Assembly (NCBI GenBank): GCA_963810195.1
Contig: CAWEMO010000001.1
Location: forward strand, 124,001 to 188,000
Origin: Chersky-840 sp963810195
Lineage (GTDB): Bacteria; Actinomycetota; Acidimicrobiia; Acidimicrobiales; UBA8190
Length of the DNA: 64,000 nucleotides
Direction: 5' to 3'
In this document: piece after piece, positions 62,802 through 64,000 of the stretch
Position numbering within the stretch: position 1 is the first letter of the stretch
Layout of the letters: every line of letters begins with the position of its first letter
The notes under the pieces: generated by a model
Told to the model about the DNA's origin: nothing
Seen by the model: the letters and a program-made list of their open reading frames with translations, nothing else
The model's database searches: none
Position numbers and translations under genes: made by a program

Positions 62802-64000
62802 CGCGGCTGCGTCGCGTGGCGGACACCACCTTCCGGTCGCTGCACACGCGCAATTACCGGCTGTACTTCACGGGGCAGATCATCTCGGTGAGCGGCACGT
62901 GGATGCAAAGTGTGGCGTTGGCGTGGCTCGTCGTGCACTACCTGGCTCCCAGGAGCCAACGTGGCGTCGACCTCGGGATCACGTTGGCCCTGCAGTTCCT
63001 TCCCATGCTCCTCTTCGGCGCGTGGGGTGGGCTCGTCGCCGATCGTGTCGACAAGCGACGCCTGCTGGTCACGACCCAGGCATCGGCGGGTGGTCTTGCG
63101 CTCCTCCTCGGGCTCCTGGTGCTGATCGGGCACGGCCCGGCGGGTTCGGCTCATCTCTGGGAGGTGTACCTGCTGTCGTTGCTCCTCGGGGTCGTCAACA
63201 TGTTCGACAACCCCGCCCGTCAGACGTTCGTCATCGAGATGGTGGGGAAGAAGGACCTGCCCAACGCGGTGAGCCTGAACAGCATCGTCATGAACGGCGC
63301 CCGGGTCATCGGTCCGGCCATCGGCGGCGTCCTGATCGCCACCGTCGGCCTGGCTGTCTGCTTCCTCGTCAACTCGGCGAGCTATGTGGCGGTCATCGTG
63401 GCCCTGATGTTGATGCACCGGTCCGACCTCAATCCCGCCCAGCGCGTGGCGCGGGCCAAGGGTCAGCTGCGCGAAGGCGTGCGCTACGCGTGGCGTACCC
63501 CGAACCTGCGGGACCCGCTCATGCTCGTCTTCGTGGTCGGGCTCCTCGCCTACAACTTCACGGTGATCCTCCCGTTGCTGGCGCAAGAGACGTTTCACGG
63601 GGGGGCGGGCACGTTCGCGTTGCTCACCTCGCTCATGGCCGGCGGCGCGGTCGTCGGCGGGTTGATCGTGGCCAACCGCGGGAAGCCCAACATCCACCGG
63701 TTGACCGGCGTCGGCATCGCCTTCAGCGTCATGATCGCCGCCGTCGCCCTGTCACCGACGCTGGTCGCCGCATGCGTGCTCCTCGTGTTCATGGGGGGGC
63801 TCTCCATCGCGTTCATCGCCACCGCCAACTCCACCATCCAGCTCCAGGTGGAGCCGACCATGCGCGGGCGGGTGATGGCGCTCTACGCCATGGGGTTCCT
63901 GGGTACCACTCCGATTGGCGCACCGCTCGTGGGCTGGATCTCGCAGACCTCGAGCCCGCGCGTCGCTCTCCTGGTGGGTGCGGTCGCGACTCTGGTGGCT
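62798..64000 (+). CDS. MFS transporter (3' end beyond window)
   Basis: 401 codons visible, no stop. Enterobactin-exporter/DHA3-type MFS: FRSLHTRNYRLYFTGQIISV at segment I, FGAWGGLVADRVDKRRLLVT as the segment II-III motif, LGVVNMFDNPARQTFVIEMV between IV and V, and ten or more segments visible. Likely drug or siderophore export. It starts inside the MarR stop (ATGA). The C-terminal segment XII and tail lie outside the window. Confidence 0.88.
   Translation, partial: MTRLRRVADTTFRSLHTRNYRLYFTGQIISVSGTWMQSVALAWLVVHYLAPRSQRGVDLGITLALQFLPMLLFGAWGGLVADRVDKRRLLVTTQASAGGLALLLGLLVLIGHGPAGSAHLWEVYLLSLLLGVVNMFDNPARQTFVIEMVGKKDLPNAVSLNSIVMNGARVIGPAIGGVLIATVGLAVCFLVNSASYVAVIVALMLMHRSDLNPAQRVARAKGQLREGVRYAWRTPNLRDPLMLVFVVGLLAYNFTVILPLLAQETFHGGAGTFALLTSLMAGGAVVGGLIVANRGKPNIHRLTGVGIAFSVMIAAVALSPTLVAACVLLVFMGGLSIAFIATANSTIQLQVEPTMRGRVMALYAMGFLGTTPIGAPLVGWISQTSSPRVALLVGAVATLVA

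Overview
The window is high-GC DNA (around 70% by eye) from an actinobacterium. Pointers are a WhiB regulator (58416-58733), an F420-type luciferase-like oxidoreductase (51056-52129), a zinc-type ribosomal protein S18 with a long acidic tail (17622-18131), frequent GTG/TTG starts, and several promoters whose -10 box lies 6-7 bases before the start codon, which implies leaderless mRNAs. The gene mix resembles deep-branching Actinobacteria such as Acidimicrobiia; that placement is inference. I see no rRNA, tRNA, prophage, insertion sequence or CRISPR array. It reads as ordinary chromosome.

Layout. 1-2409: an amidase, a Fur-family regulator that is probably nickel-responsive, and a nickel/cobalt permease sharing a Nur-like operator. 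3000-7791: an overlapping operon of a YfhO-like membrane protein, a small membrane protein and a GT-C-like membrane protein. 7781-13269: a leftward, probable copper block with a His/Met-rich DUF5134 protein, a membrane protein, a lipoprotein, a Cu+ P-type ATPase with an extra C-terminal domain, and an HMA chaperone. 13514-16732: an ArsR/SRPBCC pair, chorismate mutase, a candidate leader peptide with attenuator, and an ABC-2 exporter. 16813-23755: peroxiredoxin, S18, TypA and a large adenylate cyclase/ATPase. 23812-28485: VOC protein, ArsB-like permease, DODA dioxygenase, amidase and a TrmO-like protein. 28584-33604: envelope-type acyltransferase, GT-C-like protein and phytoene-desaturase-like oxidoreductase. 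33744-38847: MerR/MaoC pair, one-carbon folate genes and a third amidase. 38908-46115: orphan PilB-type ATPase, esterase, a 36-residue Cys-rich microprotein with a structured leader, SRPBCC, bicupin, acylphosphatase and CDF transporter. 46217-52129: a leftward operon of LLM oxidoreductase, thiolase, KAS III, nucleotidyltransferase and GH20-like protein. 52235-64000: NifU-domain protein, two-domain VOC, two large membrane proteins flanking a 28-bp repeat array, WhiB, dienelactone hydrolase, minimal zincin, AidB-like acyl-CoA dehydrogenase, MarR and an MFS transporter that runs off the end.

Three themes cut across the genes. (1) Five genes carry single-base frameshifts (six shifts in all) with intact coding on both sides, which looks more like indel errors in the assembly than decay. 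(2) Short tandem duplications sit unusually often exactly on gene ends or starts (at least eight loci). (3) A motif around CCTGGGGA recurs between genes with 11-bp or 22-bp spacing. The best candidates for undescribed biology are the Phe/His leader peptide before the ABC exporter, the microprotein with its structured leader, the threefold HxxMxxxM repeat in the DUF5134 protein beside the copper ATPase, and the phased CTGGGGA element.
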